This document shows, piece by piece, positions 7,185 through 15,896 of a stretch of 37,675 bases of DNA. Origin of the DNA: Pseudomonadota bacterium (GTDB taxonomy: Bacteria > Pseudomonadota > Gammaproteobacteria > Xanthomonadales > Xanthomonadaceae); contig JAEZCF010000064.1 of the NCBI GenBank assembly GCA_023430045.1, positions 1-37,675 on the forward strand. The letters are read 5' to 3'. Positions within the stretch are counted from its first letter, which is position 1. Every line of letters begins with the position of its first letter. The notes under the pieces were generated by a model that saw only the letters and a program-made list of their open reading frames with translations, searched no databases and had not been told where the DNA came from. Made by a program: the position numbers and the translations under genes.

Positions 7185-7997
7185 CTATGCCATGAGATAG
7201 CGCGTAGCGAGCTGTGGCGACTGCCCGCCGAATGCGCTGAGGTCGGCCTCGAATACGTTGCCGAGCAATCCCGCATCCTCAACGCCCGGGGCGCACACCA
7301 CTTCGCCAAGTTCGAGGCCACGCAGACTGGCGGTCACCACATCTTCCGCAGACATGCGGGGCACCGCGCTCAAGTCCTGGCCTTGGCGCGTGTGGAACTC
7401 CGTCGCCACAATGCCCGGGCACAAGACCTGGACGCGCAGGCCATTGGCCTTCTGCTCTTCGTACAAGGTTTGAGAGAACGCAAGCAGATATGCCAGCGAG
7501 CCACCGTAGACGACGCGGCGCACCGGCACTCTTTCGATGCTCGCCGGGCCGCTGAAGGCGATCATGCCAGCGACGTTGACAATATGGCCGCCGCCGCGCC
7601 TGACCATGCCGGGTGCTGCGGCACGCGTGAGCAGCGTCGGGGCGATGACCTTTACTTGAAGCACTTCCTGCGCCTTATCAAGCGGCAATTCGGTAAACGG
7701 CATGTAGTGCGCGACGCCAGCGTTGTTGACCAGTAGTGAGATCGCTTCGCTCGCGCACACATCAGCAACAGCGTTCACGCCTTCCGTGGTGCCGAGATCG
7801 GCAACAAGCGGGCGCACACTGACGTTGGGCAACAGGGTGACAAGCTCATCGAGCCGGTCAACACGGCGACCCACGACGATCAGGTCATAGCCTTCGGCGC
7901 CGAGACGCAGTGCGAACGCGCGGCCGATGCCCGAGGAGGCACCGGTGACAAGCGCCAAACGGTGGGTCTTCTGAGTCTGGATTGTTGAAGTGCTCAT
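7185..7997 (-). CDS. Short-chain dehydrogenase/reductase lacking the catalytic Lys
   Basis: SDR-fold NAD(P)-binding protein of 270 residues. The cofactor motif TGASSGIG (18-25) and the NNAG motif are intact, and an RR pair after the second strand suggests NADP. The active-site block reads YGGSL (164-168) where classical SDRs have YxxSK: the lysine is leucine (codon CTG). The NVSS serine strand reads NVAG and about seven extra residues separate it from the tyrosine. It may belong to a subfamily with altered chemistry, or be non-catalytic. A strong AAGGAG lies before ATG 7997. It is the last gene of a four-gene minus-strand operon starting with the deacetylase at 10265. Confidence 0.88.
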   Translation of the reverse strand: MSTSTIQTQKTHRLALVTGASSGIGRAFALRLGAEGYDLIVVGRRVDRLDELVTLLPNVSVRPLVADLGTTEGVNAVADVCASEAISLLVNNAGVAHYMPFTELPLDKAQEVLQVKVIAPTLLTRAAAPGMVRRGGGHIVNVAGMIAFSGPASIERVPVRRVVYGGSLAYLLAFSQTLYEEQKANGLRVQVLCPGIVATEFHTRQGQDLSAVPRMSAEDVVTASLRGLELGEVVCAPGVEDAGLLGNVFEADLSAFGGQSPQLATRYLMA

Positions 7998-8067
7998 GCT
8001 TTCTCCTTGCGGGTGACAATGAAGCCATGCGCGGCTTCGGGGATCGGTTCGCTTGTCGGTCCGTGCG

Positions 8068-8661
8068 TCAGTCCGCGCCCTGACTCAACCACGCCCATTC
8101 GGCAGCGTAGACGGCCTCTACGAGGTCTGGCCTGTCGTCACCAGGCAACTCTCGCTGGATCGTTCGGCCAGCGCGATCGTGATACCAGGCAAGGCACCGG
8201 TACGACCGCCGGAATGGCGCGAACTCCGCAGGATCGATCAACAGCTGAGTGCCAGGAATCGCGGCGACGATGATGTCGCGCTCGTAGATGGAGGTGATGC
8301 CGGCGATCTTCCACGTGCCCTGTTCATGCCGCAGGCGATATTGCGAGCGGCAATACGACGTGAGATCCGCTTCCACACCGTTGACATCGATATGGAATTC
8401 GATGCCAAGTGGAAGCTCCGCAATCGCTCGAGCATCGCCCACATGCACGGTCGGCGGACACAGACGATGATGTCCCCAGATTTTCCGGGAGGACAGCGCC
8501 TTCGTGCGGCGCACGAATTCGCTGGCGCTGTCGTCGATCCAGCTCATGTTGATGAAAGCGTCGTCGGTAAAGCTTTCGGCCCAGCGTTCCCACCAGCCAC
8601 GGTCGCGGTTCTGACGCTCGGCCAACACGGCCTGCGTGACGTCGCCAATGTGTTCCGACAT
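8068..8661 (-). CDS. NTF2-fold / SnoaL-like protein
   Basis: A 197-residue soluble protein resembling the nuclear transport factor 2-like superfamily (SnoaL/ketosteroid isomerase fold). The middle part, with FHIDVNGVEADLTSYCRSQYRL then TWKIAGITSIYERD split over two strands, fits the cone-shaped fold that holds hydrophobic small molecules. The N-terminal helix WWERWAESFTDDAFINMSW is also typical. A perfect AGGAGG seven bases before ATG 8661 sets the start. It lies 24 bases after the dehydrogenase-like gene in the same operon. Enzyme activity (isomerase, cyclase, dehydratase) cannot be assigned from sequence. Confidence 0.75.
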   Translation of the reverse strand: MSEHIGDVTQAVLAERQNRDRGWWERWAESFTDDAFINMSWIDDSASEFVRRTKALSSRKIWGHHRLCPPTVHVGDARAIAELPLGIEFHIDVNGVEADLTSYCRSQYRLRHEQGTWKIAGITSIYERDIIVAAIPGTQLLIDPAEFAPFRRSYRCLAWYHDRAGRTIQRELPGDDRPDLVEAVYAAEWAWLSQGAD

Positions 8662-8685
8662 GACATGCCTCCTTTGAGTCGTCGG

Positions 8686-9537
8686 TCAGCGGTTGAGCAG
8701 CTGAATGGTCTTTTTGATGCCGCGCGCGCCAGCGATACCGCGCTCATGGACAGCGCGGCTGTCGATGCCGACATCGGCCATCGCGGCCGCAAACAAGTCC
8801 ATGTCCTCTTCCTCAAGATGGGAAAGATGATCAACGGTCTGCTCGGTGATCATCGTGTTGAGGTAGGTCAGCGAATTGCTGAAGGCGCTGCCGAGCTTCA
8901 ATGCTTCAACGGTCTTGTGCGGATCGAGGCCGCAGCGACCAGCAAGGTCGAGGACCTCGATGATCGCTCCTTGATTCATGATCATCAGCGTGTTGTTGAA
9001 CAGTTTTGCGTACTGTCCCGCACCGGCCGCGCCCATGTACGGAATGTGGCGCGAGAAGCTCCGGAACACCGGAAGACAGCGCTGCACAATCGCTTCAGGG
9101 CCACCGACATAGGTGGTCAGTCGGCATTCCTCGGCAGCCAGCCGTCCACCGCTGACAGGCGCATCCAGCGCGTCGACGCCATGTTCGGCGCAAAGCTCGG
9201 CGATCTGCTTTGCCTTTGCTGGCTTGCCGGTACCGTGGTTGACGACGATGGAACCTCTGCGTAGATGAGCCAGCAAACCGCCCTTCAACAGCCCAACCAC
9301 GTCGTCATCGCTGCTGATGCACAAGCCGACAATGTCACAGGCAATCGCCAGTGATTCAATGGTGCCGTGGGGCGTGAAGGGCACGCCTTTGAGGTTGAGG
9401 CAAGACTCCGGATTGCGCGCCCAGACGTGCAGTGTGTAACCTGCCTTTGCGATCGCAACGGCCATCGGCAATCCCTGATCACCAAGCCCGATGAAACCTA
9501 TGGCAAGGGACTGGATCTCTGATGTGTTCTCACTCAT
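8686..9537 (-). CDS. NAD(P)-dependent beta-hydroxyacid dehydrogenase family protein
   Basis: Member of the 3-hydroxyisobutyrate / 6-phosphogluconate dehydrogenase superfamily, 283 residues. The Rossmann motif GLGDQG (17-22) is followed by WARNPES, where the arginine suggests NADP. The signature DAPVSGG (125-131) and the catalytic lysine K178 in GQYAKLFNN are intact, so it should be active. The usual G-rich stretch after DAPVSGG is altered to RLAAEECRLT, so the substrate may not be a classical hydroxyacid. GGAG precedes ATG 9537. The deacetylase gene ends only 14 bases upstream, so they are cotranscribed. Confidence 0.88.
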   Translation of the reverse strand: MSENTSEIQSLAIGFIGLGDQGLPMAVAIAKAGYTLHVWARNPESCLNLKGVPFTPHGTIESLAIACDIVGLCISSDDDVVGLLKGGLLAHLRRGSIVVNHGTGKPAKAKQIAELCAEHGVDALDAPVSGGRLAAEECRLTTYVGGPEAIVQRCLPVFRSFSRHIPYMGAAGAGQYAKLFNNTLMIMNQGAIIEVLDLAGRCGLDPHKTVEALKLGSAFSNSLTYLNTMITEQTVDHLSHLEEEDMDLFAAAMADVGIDSRAVHERGIAGARGIKKTIQLLNR

Positions 9538-9551
9538 GCGCGTTCTCCGAT

Positions 9552-10265
9552 TCAGTCGATGCCGTTGGCGGTTGCGTAGGTCGCACCCGGTTCAAGGCGC
9601 CCGTGGCGCTTGATCAATTGCGAGGCGGTGACAAAGCGGAAGCCCTTTACGGACAGATCGCGAAGCACCCGTTCGGTGGCCTCGACCGAGCGCATCGAAG
9701 TGTCGTGCAGAAAAACGATGTCACCGTCCTTGGCGCTTGCCACAATGCGCTCCGCAATAACTGATGCGCTGCCGAAATAGCTCGAATCGTTGGGGTAGAT
9801 GCTCCACATCAGGATCGCCAGTCCATTGGCGCGCGCGATGTTTTCAACGTCTGCGTTGGTCGCCGCGTAAGGGGGGCGCAATACATCCGGTGCAACGCCA
9901 CTGGCACGCTGGATCGAACGGCTGGCCCCTGTGATTTCGGAACGCATCGCATCTCGACTCAGTCTGCTGAGCTTTGCGTGGCTCAGCGTGTGGTTCCCGA
10001 TGGCATGCCCATCGTCGACCATGCGTTTCAACAAGGGGGCATTGGCCTCGATGCGGCTCCCCATGACAAAGAACGTGGCCTTTGCGCCGTAGCGTTTGAG
10101 TACATCGAGCAGGGCGGGGGTTGCGCCTGCATCCGGTCCGTCGTCGAACGTCAGCGCGATGAATTTTTCCTCGCTCGTGTTGGTTGTATCAGGCAGATTC
10201 CGGGCATGCACATCCGTGCCCGAAAGCAGCCAGAAACCAAGCAATGTTGCGACCAGATACTTCAT
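9552..10265 (-). CDS. Exported polysaccharide deacetylase (NodB domain)
   Basis: Predicted secreted or periplasmic carbohydrate esterase family 4 enzyme of 237 residues. A signal peptide ends near DVHA-R (21). NodB motifs follow in order: TFDDGPD (39-45, catalytic base and metal Asp), H92 and H96 in NHTLSH, RPPY (130-133) and LHD (186-188). All metal and catalytic residues are present. The frame stays open to 10364, but only ATG 10265 gives a signal peptide. It is the first gene of the four-gene operon and is divergent from a LysR gene, with an inverted repeat between them. An exported deacetylase leading an operon of cytoplasmic redox enzymes is unusual. Confidence 0.88.
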   Translation of the reverse strand: MKYLVATLLGFWLLSGTDVHARNLPDTTNTSEEKFIALTFDDGPDAGATPALLDVLKRYGAKATFFVMGSRIEANAPLLKRMVDDGHAIGNHTLSHAKLSRLSRDAMRSEITGASRSIQRASGVAPDVLRPPYAATNADVENIARANGLAILMWSIYPNDSSYFGSASVIAERIVASAKDGDIVFLHDTSMRSVEATERVLRDLSVKGFRFVTASQLIKRHGRLEPGATYATANGID

Positions 10266-10309
10266 TTCTTTATTCCACCCAAGGTAGTCAGGCGGATGGT
10301 AGATTGATC

Positions 10310-10329
10310 TTGAATTGATGATAATTCGA
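10310..10329. promoter_or_regulatory. Candidate LysR operator (inverted repeat)
   Basis: TTGAATT and AATTCGA form seven-base arms with one mismatch around a six-base spacer, and T10311/A10323 give the T-N11-A pattern of LysR boxes. The site is between the divergent deacetylase operon and LysR gene, the classical place for such an operator. Confidence 0.45.
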
Positions 10330-10369
10330 TAGAAACCAGACAGGCTGTGCGGAAATGCGAACAACGACC

Positions 10370-11266
10370 ATGGATCTCAAAGATTTGAGCGATTTCGTCG
10401 TGGTGGCCCGTGCGAAGGGCTTTCGCGAAGGTGCCAGAGCCAGCGGTGTCAGTCCTTCCAAACTGAGCGAGGCGGTGCGTCGGCTTGAAACGCAACTTGG
10501 CGTGCGGCTGTTGCACCGGACCACGCGCAGCGTGACGCTCACCGAATCCGGGCAGCGATTGCTCGACCGGCTTGGTCCCGCATTGACTGAAGTCGAGTCC
10601 TCGCTCGACGCGGCCATCAGCGCCGGGCAGACGCTCACCGGAACCTTGCGGCTCAACGTTCCTGTAAACGCAGCACGCTTGATCCTGCCGGGAATCCTTC
10701 CGGATTTTCTGGCCGCCAACCCTGGTATACGGGTGGAAGTCACCGCCGAGAACAGCGTAGTCAACATGCTGGAGGCGGGATTTGATGCCGGCATTCGCTA
10801 TGGAGACCGTTTGGAGCAGGACATGATCGCCGTACCGATTGGCCCGCGCACCCAGCGATTTGCTACGGCTGCCTCGCCCGCCTATCTGGCGCAGCGCGGC
10901 CGGCCCCAGCATCCGCGCGACCTGCTCGCGCACGCATGCCTGGGCAGCCGCTTTGCCAACGGCGCGCTGGAGATCTGGGAGTTCGAGCGCAAAGGCGAGG
11001 TGGTCCAGGTCACCCCGTCAGGGCCGTTGGTCGTGCGTGCGGGCACCACCGTCGATCTCGCGGTGGAGGCTGCGATTGCCGGCACAGGTGTTATCTATCT
11101 CTTTGAGGAATGGCTGCAACCGCATTTTGACAATGGCCAACTGGAGCCTGTGCTCAAACCATGGTGGCAGGATTTTTCCGGCCCGCTCCTGTACTACTAC
11201 GGCGGCCGCTTGGTGCCTGCGCCATTGAGAGCGTTCATCGACTTCATCCGTGCGCGACAGGCGTAG
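10370..11266 (+). CDS. LysR family transcriptional regulator
   Basis: DNA-binding regulator of about 298 residues. The N-terminal winged helix-turn-helix includes GFREGARASGVSPSKLSEAV and the wing RLLHRTTRSVTLTESG. The effector domain starts near residue 90 (LRLNVPVNAARLILP) and has the LysR substrate-binding pattern, including FDAGIRYG. It is divergent from the deacetylase-dehydrogenase-NTF2-SDR operon and is probably its regulator, acting through the repeat at 10310-10329. ATG 10355 would add five residues; ATG 10370 fits the family start better. The effector is unknown. Confidence 0.9.
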   Translation: MDLKDLSDFVVVARAKGFREGARASGVSPSKLSEAVRRLETQLGVRLLHRTTRSVTLTESGQRLLDRLGPALTEVESSLDAAISAGQTLTGTLRLNVPVNAARLILPGILPDFLAANPGIRVEVTAENSVVNMLEAGFDAGIRYGDRLEQDMIAVPIGPRTQRFATAASPAYLAQRGRPQHPRDLLAHACLGSRFANGALEIWEFERKGEVVQVTPSGPLVVRAGTTVDLAVEAAIAGTGVIYLFEEWLQPHFDNGQLEPVLKPWWQDFSGPLLYYYGGRLVPAPLRAFIDFIRARQA

Positions 11267-11276
11267 TGCGTTGTGG

Positions 11277-11293
11277 ACGCCTCCATCAGGCGT
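11277..11293 (+). terminator. Small hairpin after the LysR gene
   Basis: ACGCCT and AGGCGT pair around a CCATC loop ten bases past the LysR stop, in the gap between convergent genes. There is no T-run, so its role as a terminator is weak. Confidence 0.3.
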
Positions 11294-11439
11294 ACTCCGG
11301 CCCTGCCAAAATGGATCATTCGCCACCAATTCGATCTGCGCTGTCCCGGGTGTATTACATAGCCTGGCAGCGGCTACCGCTTCGGGAAATGCCCATCAAC
11401 GCGCATCAAAACCGTCCACCCCCTGTGAAGTCGCGCGAT

Positions 11440-11970
11440 TCAGTGGGCTGGCGGATAGAAAGCGTCGCCGGTGATCAGTTTTTCCGAAAACCTCCACACG
11501 CCATCCACCCGCTTGAAACGGTCCTGGTGACGGCCAACGCCGAGAAAGTGCGGCGGGCGCCCCTGCACCATCAGGTAGGCCGCCGTGTACATCCTGGCGG
11601 TTGCGGTTCCGGCGTTCTCGTCGATCTCAATGATGAGGTTGGAGGCAATGTGGCGCCCAAATGCCGTCGGCATGGCAGGAGGAAGCGTGCTTTCGAGCAT
11701 CCGCGCCACGTCCGCTTCACCCGTGGCTGAAGGGGGCTCAGCCAGGTCCGGGCGGGCGATGACCAGCTTGCCGTCAGTGAACAGGGTGGCAAGGTCGGCA
11801 TAGTCGCGTCGATCAAGCTTTTCGATAAAGCTGTATTCCAGGTTCGTGATCTCACGATAGTCATTTTCAGCGGCGTGGGCTGCCGGCATGACGGCTGAAG
11901 TGGCAACGGTCATCACCATCGCCAACTTGGCGAGGGATGCTTTCAGAAAGTTCTTTGATCGTGATGTCAC
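11440..11970 (-). CDS. Exported NTF2-fold (SnoaL-like) protein
   Basis: A 176-residue protein with a signal peptide (basic start, hydrophobic core about 13-30, cleavage near AHA-A) followed by an NTF2-like domain. Typical elements are the first helix REITNLEYSFIEKLDRRDYA, the strand LATLFTDGKLVI and the closing KRVDGVWRFSEKLI. GTG 11970 is the chosen start because AGGAG lies eight bases before it; the frame is open to 12078. Export of an NTF2-fold protein is less common than cytoplasmic location and suggests a periplasmic ligand. It follows the epimerase-like SDR by 135 bases on the same strand. Confidence 0.8.
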   Translation of the reverse strand: MTSRSKNFLKASLAKLAMVMTVATSAVMPAAHAAENDYREITNLEYSFIEKLDRRDYADLATLFTDGKLVIARPDLAEPPSATGEADVARMLESTLPPAMPTAFGRHIASNLIIEIDENAGTATARMYTAAYLMVQGRPPHFLGVGRHQDRFKRVDGVWRFSEKLITGDAFYPPAH

Positions 11971-12105
11971 TCTGGTTCTCCTGGGTTTCAAGTGGAAAAG
12001 GCTCGGCACGGCTGGCTGTTTGGCAGCTGATGTGGAATTGTCGATGGACGATTTGCCCTTCGTCCGTCTCAAGGGCATGGAGCGCCTATTGCTGATGTCG
12101 CCCAG

Positions 12106-13143
12106 CTACGGCTGCTTGATCAGATGCCGCTCCAGCATGCTGCGGCCTGCCGAGGCAATGGCTTCCTCGGGGGCGCGAGGCGTCCAGCCGAGAACTCGGC
12201 GTGCTTTTTCGTTGGATGTTTTTTTTGCGTAACCCAGATCGGGAACGATGGCGCGTGCTTCGGGATTGAACAGTGCCACCAGGCGCAGCACGAAGTTCGG
12301 GAGTACCCGTGTCGGCACCCGTTTGGCCCCGTCACCCAGATCGCGTTTGAGGATGGCAGCAATGTCCGCCATCGAGAGGGCTGGGCCGTTGGATATCAGA
12401 AAGCGTTCGCCAGCTGCTTCTGGTGTGGTCATCGCAGCGATGTGAGCCGCAGCGACATCGCGGACATCGACGATTGGAATGTAGATATCGGGCATGGCCG
12501 GCATCGCACCCGAGAGCAGACGCTCGATGGCGTGATTCGAGCCGGAAATGGCCTTGCCCATCACCGGCCCCATCACGGCCACAGGCAATATCGTGGTCAA
12601 TTCAGTGCCGGGACCTTCCTTGACCATGAAGTCCCAGGCAGTGCGTTCGGCAATCGTCTTGCTCTTGCCATAGGCATCCACCCCACGGCCATCAAGCACC
12701 GTCCAGTCTGCTTCCGTAAAGACGTGGTCGCTGTGCGGATGCCCCCAGCTCACCGCGTGAAACGCGGACGTCAAGACAACCCGCTTGACGTTCGCATCTC
12801 GCGCCGCTTCCAGGACCCGCAGGGTGCCTTCGCGCGCCGGCCTGATGACATCATCTTCATTCTTGACATGACCAGGACTGACCGGTGAGGCGACATGGAT
12901 CACGTAGCGGGCGTCGGTAACGGCCTCAGACCAGCCCGCGTCCTCCATCAAATCGGCCGCGACGAATTCAAGGTTCTGCAGGTTCTTTGCGCCAGCCGCC
13001 TTGAGCACCTGCGCCACCTCACCTTGTCTGGCGAGCGAGCGGATGGTTGTGCGCACGAGGTAATTTTTCTCGAGCAACTGAAGAATGACGTGGCCGGCGA
13101 TGAAGCCCGAACCGCCAGTAACGAGAACGATGTCTTTGGGCAT
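12106..13143 (-). CDS. NAD-dependent epimerase/dehydratase (extended SDR)
   Basis: Extended SDR of 345 residues related to dihydroflavonol-4-reductase and 3-beta-HSD types. The cofactor motif TGGSGFIAG is at 9-17, and the arginines after the second strand (RTTIRS) suggest NADP. The catalytic residues are present: S126 region and YGKSK with Y158/K162. The C-terminal half carries PIVDVRDVAAAHIAA, typical of this subfamily, and a closing LGWTPRAPEEAI. It probably reduces a ketone or aldehyde on a small lipophilic or aromatic molecule. It sits between the MFS transporter and an NTF2-fold gene, all on the minus strand. Confidence 0.88.
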   Translation of the reverse strand: MPKDIVLVTGGSGFIAGHVILQLLEKNYLVRTTIRSLARQGEVAQVLKAAGAKNLQNLEFVAADLMEDAGWSEAVTDARYVIHVASPVSPGHVKNEDDVIRPAREGTLRVLEAARDANVKRVVLTSAFHAVSWGHPHSDHVFTEADWTVLDGRGVDAYGKSKTIAERTAWDFMVKEGPGTELTTILPVAVMGPVMGKAISGSNHAIERLLSGAMPAMPDIYIPIVDVRDVAAAHIAAMTTPEAAGERFLISNGPALSMADIAAILKRDLGDGAKRVPTRVLPNFVLRLVALFNPEARAIVPDLGYAKKTSNEKARRVLGWTPRAPEEAIASAGRSMLERHLIKQP

Positions 13144-13279
13144 GATGTCTAGGTCAGAGGTCAGTAGGAATGGACAAGGCGCGGGCCCCGGGGCGTATGA
13201 ATGGCGTGGGGTGTGTGGGCAGGCTCCGACCACAGGCGAACCTGCTGCATCGGGGCTTTGAGAGGTCAGGGACCTGGCA

Positions 13280-14620
13280 TCAACTGTGCGTCGTCCTGTC
13301 TGCGCGCAACATGGACGCCATGAGGATGCTGGCAAGAATGGCGCACGCTCCCATGACGGCGGTAACGAGTGCGCGATCCATTCCCTGATGAAAGAGGAAG
13401 CCGGCCGCCGCTGGACCGAATGCGCTGCCGATACGGCCGACCCCGACCACAAAACCAGAGCCCGTCGCCAGCATCGCACCGGCAAATACGCGGGTGATCA
13501 CCACGTACAAGGCCACCGTGGTGCCAGTTATGAATACACCGATGACCGACGCCGTGGCCGCCAGCAAGCCAATGCCAGCCGAGACCTGTCCAAAAGCAAT
13601 CAGGGCGGCGCCGAGGCCAAGCACGCAGAAGACCGACAATTTGCGGTCGTCCACGTACAACGCAGCAAAAGCAAAAAATACGACACCCAAGGCGCCGGTG
13701 ATGCTGCTCGAGCTGGCAATGGCAGCGGCGCTCGCGTGGCTCAAACCGGCAGCGGTGAGCATCTGCACCTGCCAGCTGAGGAAGAAGAAAATCGCCGCCC
13801 ACGTCAGGAAACCAATGGACGAGGCGCACACCGTGCTGGTCAAATACCGCCTGCTGAAGATCAAAAGATAAGAAGCGTGGGGACTACGGTTCGCGACCGG
13901 TGGCAGTGCATCGACGGCTTGGTGGCCGAATGCGGCAAGCACCGTGTTTACTTTTTGCAGCGCGTCTTTTGGCCGACGTTCCATCAGGTAATCGATCGAT
14001 TCCGGAAGTGCCAAGGCCACCAAAGGCAAAAGAAGCAGACCCGCACCCGCGCCTGACCAGAACAGCGCCTGCCAACCGGTCGTTTCGATGAGCACCGCCG
14101 CCAATAAAGCGCCGATGACGCCACCAATGGGAAACCCAATGGATTTAATGGCGATCACGAACGTGCGGCTGCGATCGTTGGCCAATTCGGCGGCAATGGG
14201 ATTGACCACCACCATCATGGCGCCAATGCCGACCCCGGCGAACAGGCGGGTGGCTGCCAGTGCATTCAACGTTGTGCACAGTGCCGATGCCCCCATTCCC
14301 AAGGTCATGATGGCAAGGCTGATCAGGACGACCGGCTTGCGCCCCATATAGTCAGCCAGCGGCGCAAGCATGAAGGCGCCAAATAGCGTCCCTGCCAGTC
14401 CTGAAGAAAGCAGGATGCCCAGATCGGCCGACCCGACGCCGAATTCCCTGGCCAGGGATGGTGCAACAAAGGCCGTAGCGAGCAGGTCATATCCATCGAT
14501 CACCGACAGCAACGTCACAATGACGATGCCGATGATCTGACCGCGCGAGAGCGGCGCATGTCGGATGGCATCCTGCGGATTGGTTGTCGGGGCAGGTGGG
14601 TTGGTATCTTTCATGGTCAT
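13280..14620 (-). CDS. MFS transporter, aromatic acid:H+ symporter type
   Basis: Inner-membrane proton symporter of about 446 residues with twelve predicted helices. The first helix holds DGYD (42-45), and loop 2-3 reads LADYMGRKPV, the MFS signature; both fit the AAHS group (PcaK, MhpT, BenK), whose members take up aromatic acids. The C-terminal half has FITGTTVALYVVITRVFAGA and VGRIGSAFGPAAAG, also typical. ATG 14614 is an alternative start, six bases in. An inverted repeat lies upstream at 14751-14770. Its neighbours (epimerase, LysR genes, hydrolase, methyltransferase) suggest uptake of the compound they modify, but this is inference. Confidence 0.88.
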   Translation of the reverse strand: MTMKDTNPPAPTTNPQDAIRHAPLSRGQIIGIVIVTLLSVIDGYDLLATAFVAPSLAREFGVGSADLGILLSSGLAGTLFGAFMLAPLADYMGRKPVVLISLAIMTLGMGASALCTTLNALAATRLFAGVGIGAMMVVVNPIAAELANDRSRTFVIAIKSIGFPIGGVIGALLAAVLIETTGWQALFWSGAGAGLLLLPLVALALPESIDYLMERRPKDALQKVNTVLAAFGHQAVDALPPVANRSPHASYLLIFSRRYLTSTVCASSIGFLTWAAIFFFLSWQVQMLTAAGLSHASAAAIASSSSITGALGVVFFAFAALYVDDRKLSVFCVLGLGAALIAFGQVSAGIGLLAATASVIGVFITGTTVALYVVITRVFAGAMLATGSGFVVGVGRIGSAFGPAAAGFLFHQGMDRALVTAVMGACAILASILMASMLRADRTTHS

Positions 14621-14750
14621 CGTCAGTGCGCCTCGATCTGTCAGCACTCCGTGCGCTGTTCGCAAGCAGCATCTGTTTCAGTTCAGCGAGCTTTGACCAT
14701 GGATACTAAGTTGATCCGGGTTTTTGATAATCCGCAGAATTGGGAACGGG

Positions 14751-14770
14751 TTGTGCTTGATTTCGCACAA
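14751..14770. promoter_or_regulatory. Inverted repeat upstream of the MFS gene
   Basis: TTGTGC and GCACAA are perfect six-base arms around an eight-base spacer, about 130 bases before the MFS start in a 258-base non-coding gap. It may be an operator for the neighbouring LysR protein or for another regulator. No promoter hexamers are clear. Confidence 0.35.
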
Positions 14771-14878
14771 TGGACTCGCATGATCTCGGCGTGACCAGTC
14801 GTGGCGCGAAAACGGATGGGCCATCCCCCGCCTGCCAGCGCGAACTCGTCCTGAAACGTGCGCGCAGCGCGGGATGCG

Positions 14879-15817
14879 TTAGTACGACAAGTCCGAAAGC
14901 TTGTGTCTGACCCATGAAATTCCAGGGTCTGAAGCGGAGCGCTCGTGCCAGATTGCGCAATACGTCATTTTGCCCGCCTCAGGGAAATCAATCAGCGAAA
15001 CGTCCATCTTTGTCTCGACGAGCTCGGCGATCCGGCGTGCGATGCACAGCACGTGATCCGACTGGCTGACCAGCAATGGACCGGACAGGAAGTAGGGCGT
15101 CTGAAAATCACCCGAGCCATGCGCACGCCCATGCAGCGAGAGGGGATCATCCACCGCGAGGCCAGCACCATCCGGGTAAAGAAGGACAACGCGTGGCAGC
15201 GCCGCCAATTTCGAGGGGGCGATGCGGCCGTCAGCATCACGGCTCGAAAGGACAGGGTGCCTCGACCTCACGATGCAGCAGAACTGCTCCTCAAACAGGC
15301 GTTCAACGTGGAACCCTGCCGGTATCTCTTCATCGGTGTAGAGCGCCAGGTCAATTCCACCGTCTTCCATGCTGGTGAGTGTGTCGCTGTCCCAGGCGCG
15401 AACCTCCACCGACACACCTGGCGCCTCACTCGCCATCTCACGGACCAGCCTCGTGAGCACGACGGTTGCACCGTAATCGGTCGTCGCGACCTTGAATGAG
15501 CGGGTGGACTGCGACGGATCGAAAGTCGGGCGTGCGAAGAGGCGGTTCTGGGCCGCAATCAACTCCGCCAGGAGCGGCATGAGTTCCGCAGCCCGCGCGG
15601 TTGGAACGTAGCCGCCTCCGCGTGTGCGAACCAGCAGCGGATCGTCTCCGAGGGCATGCCGAAGCTGTGCAAGAAGCCTGCTTGCAGCCGGCTGGCTGAG
15701 GCCCATCCCTGCGCCGGCGCGGGTCACGCTTCGATGCTTCAACACGCTGGCCAGAAAACGCAGTGCCCGGAGATCGATGTGTCCGAAACCATGCTCATTT
15801 GTTTTTTGCATGACCAT
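14879..15817 (-). CDS. LysR family transcriptional regulator
   Basis: LysR regulator of 312 residues. The helix-turn-helix spans about 16-75, with RAGAGMGLSQPAASRLLAQL and the wing DPLLVRTRGGGYVPTARA, a NodD/PcpR-like variant. The effector domain begins near residue 105 (RSFKVATTDYGATVVL) and includes GGIDLALYTDEEIP. It is divergent from the hydrolase-methyltransferase-NTF2 operon at 15897-17903 and upstream of the MFS gene on its own strand, so it could control either or both. ATG 15811 is a second possible start. Confidence 0.9.
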   Translation of the reverse strand: MVMQKTNEHGFGHIDLRALRFLASVLKHRSVTRAGAGMGLSQPAASRLLAQLRHALGDDPLLVRTRGGGYVPTARAAELMPLLAELIAAQNRLFARPTFDPSQSTRSFKVATTDYGATVVLTRLVREMASEAPGVSVEVRAWDSDTLTSMEDGGIDLALYTDEEIPAGFHVERLFEEQFCCIVRSRHPVLSSRDADGRIAPSKLAALPRVVLLYPDGAGLAVDDPLSLHGRAHGSGDFQTPYFLSGPLLVSQSDHVLCIARRIAELVETKMDVSLIDFPEAGKMTYCAIWHERSASDPGISWVRHKLSDLSY

Positions 15818-15846
15818 GCATCGTAAACAGTCATTTCAGGAATGCA
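15817..15846. promoter_or_regulatory. Possible LysR binding region
   Basis: Nested inverted repeats lie between the divergent LysR and hydrolase genes: TGCAT/ATGCA 20 bases apart, and CATT/AATG around five bases. T15834 and A15846 fit T-N11-A. The arms are short, so this is tentative. Confidence 0.3.
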
Positions 15847-15896
15847 AGATCGGTCGCATCATCTGCCCACCGGAATAACGCAGATGAGAATTGAAC

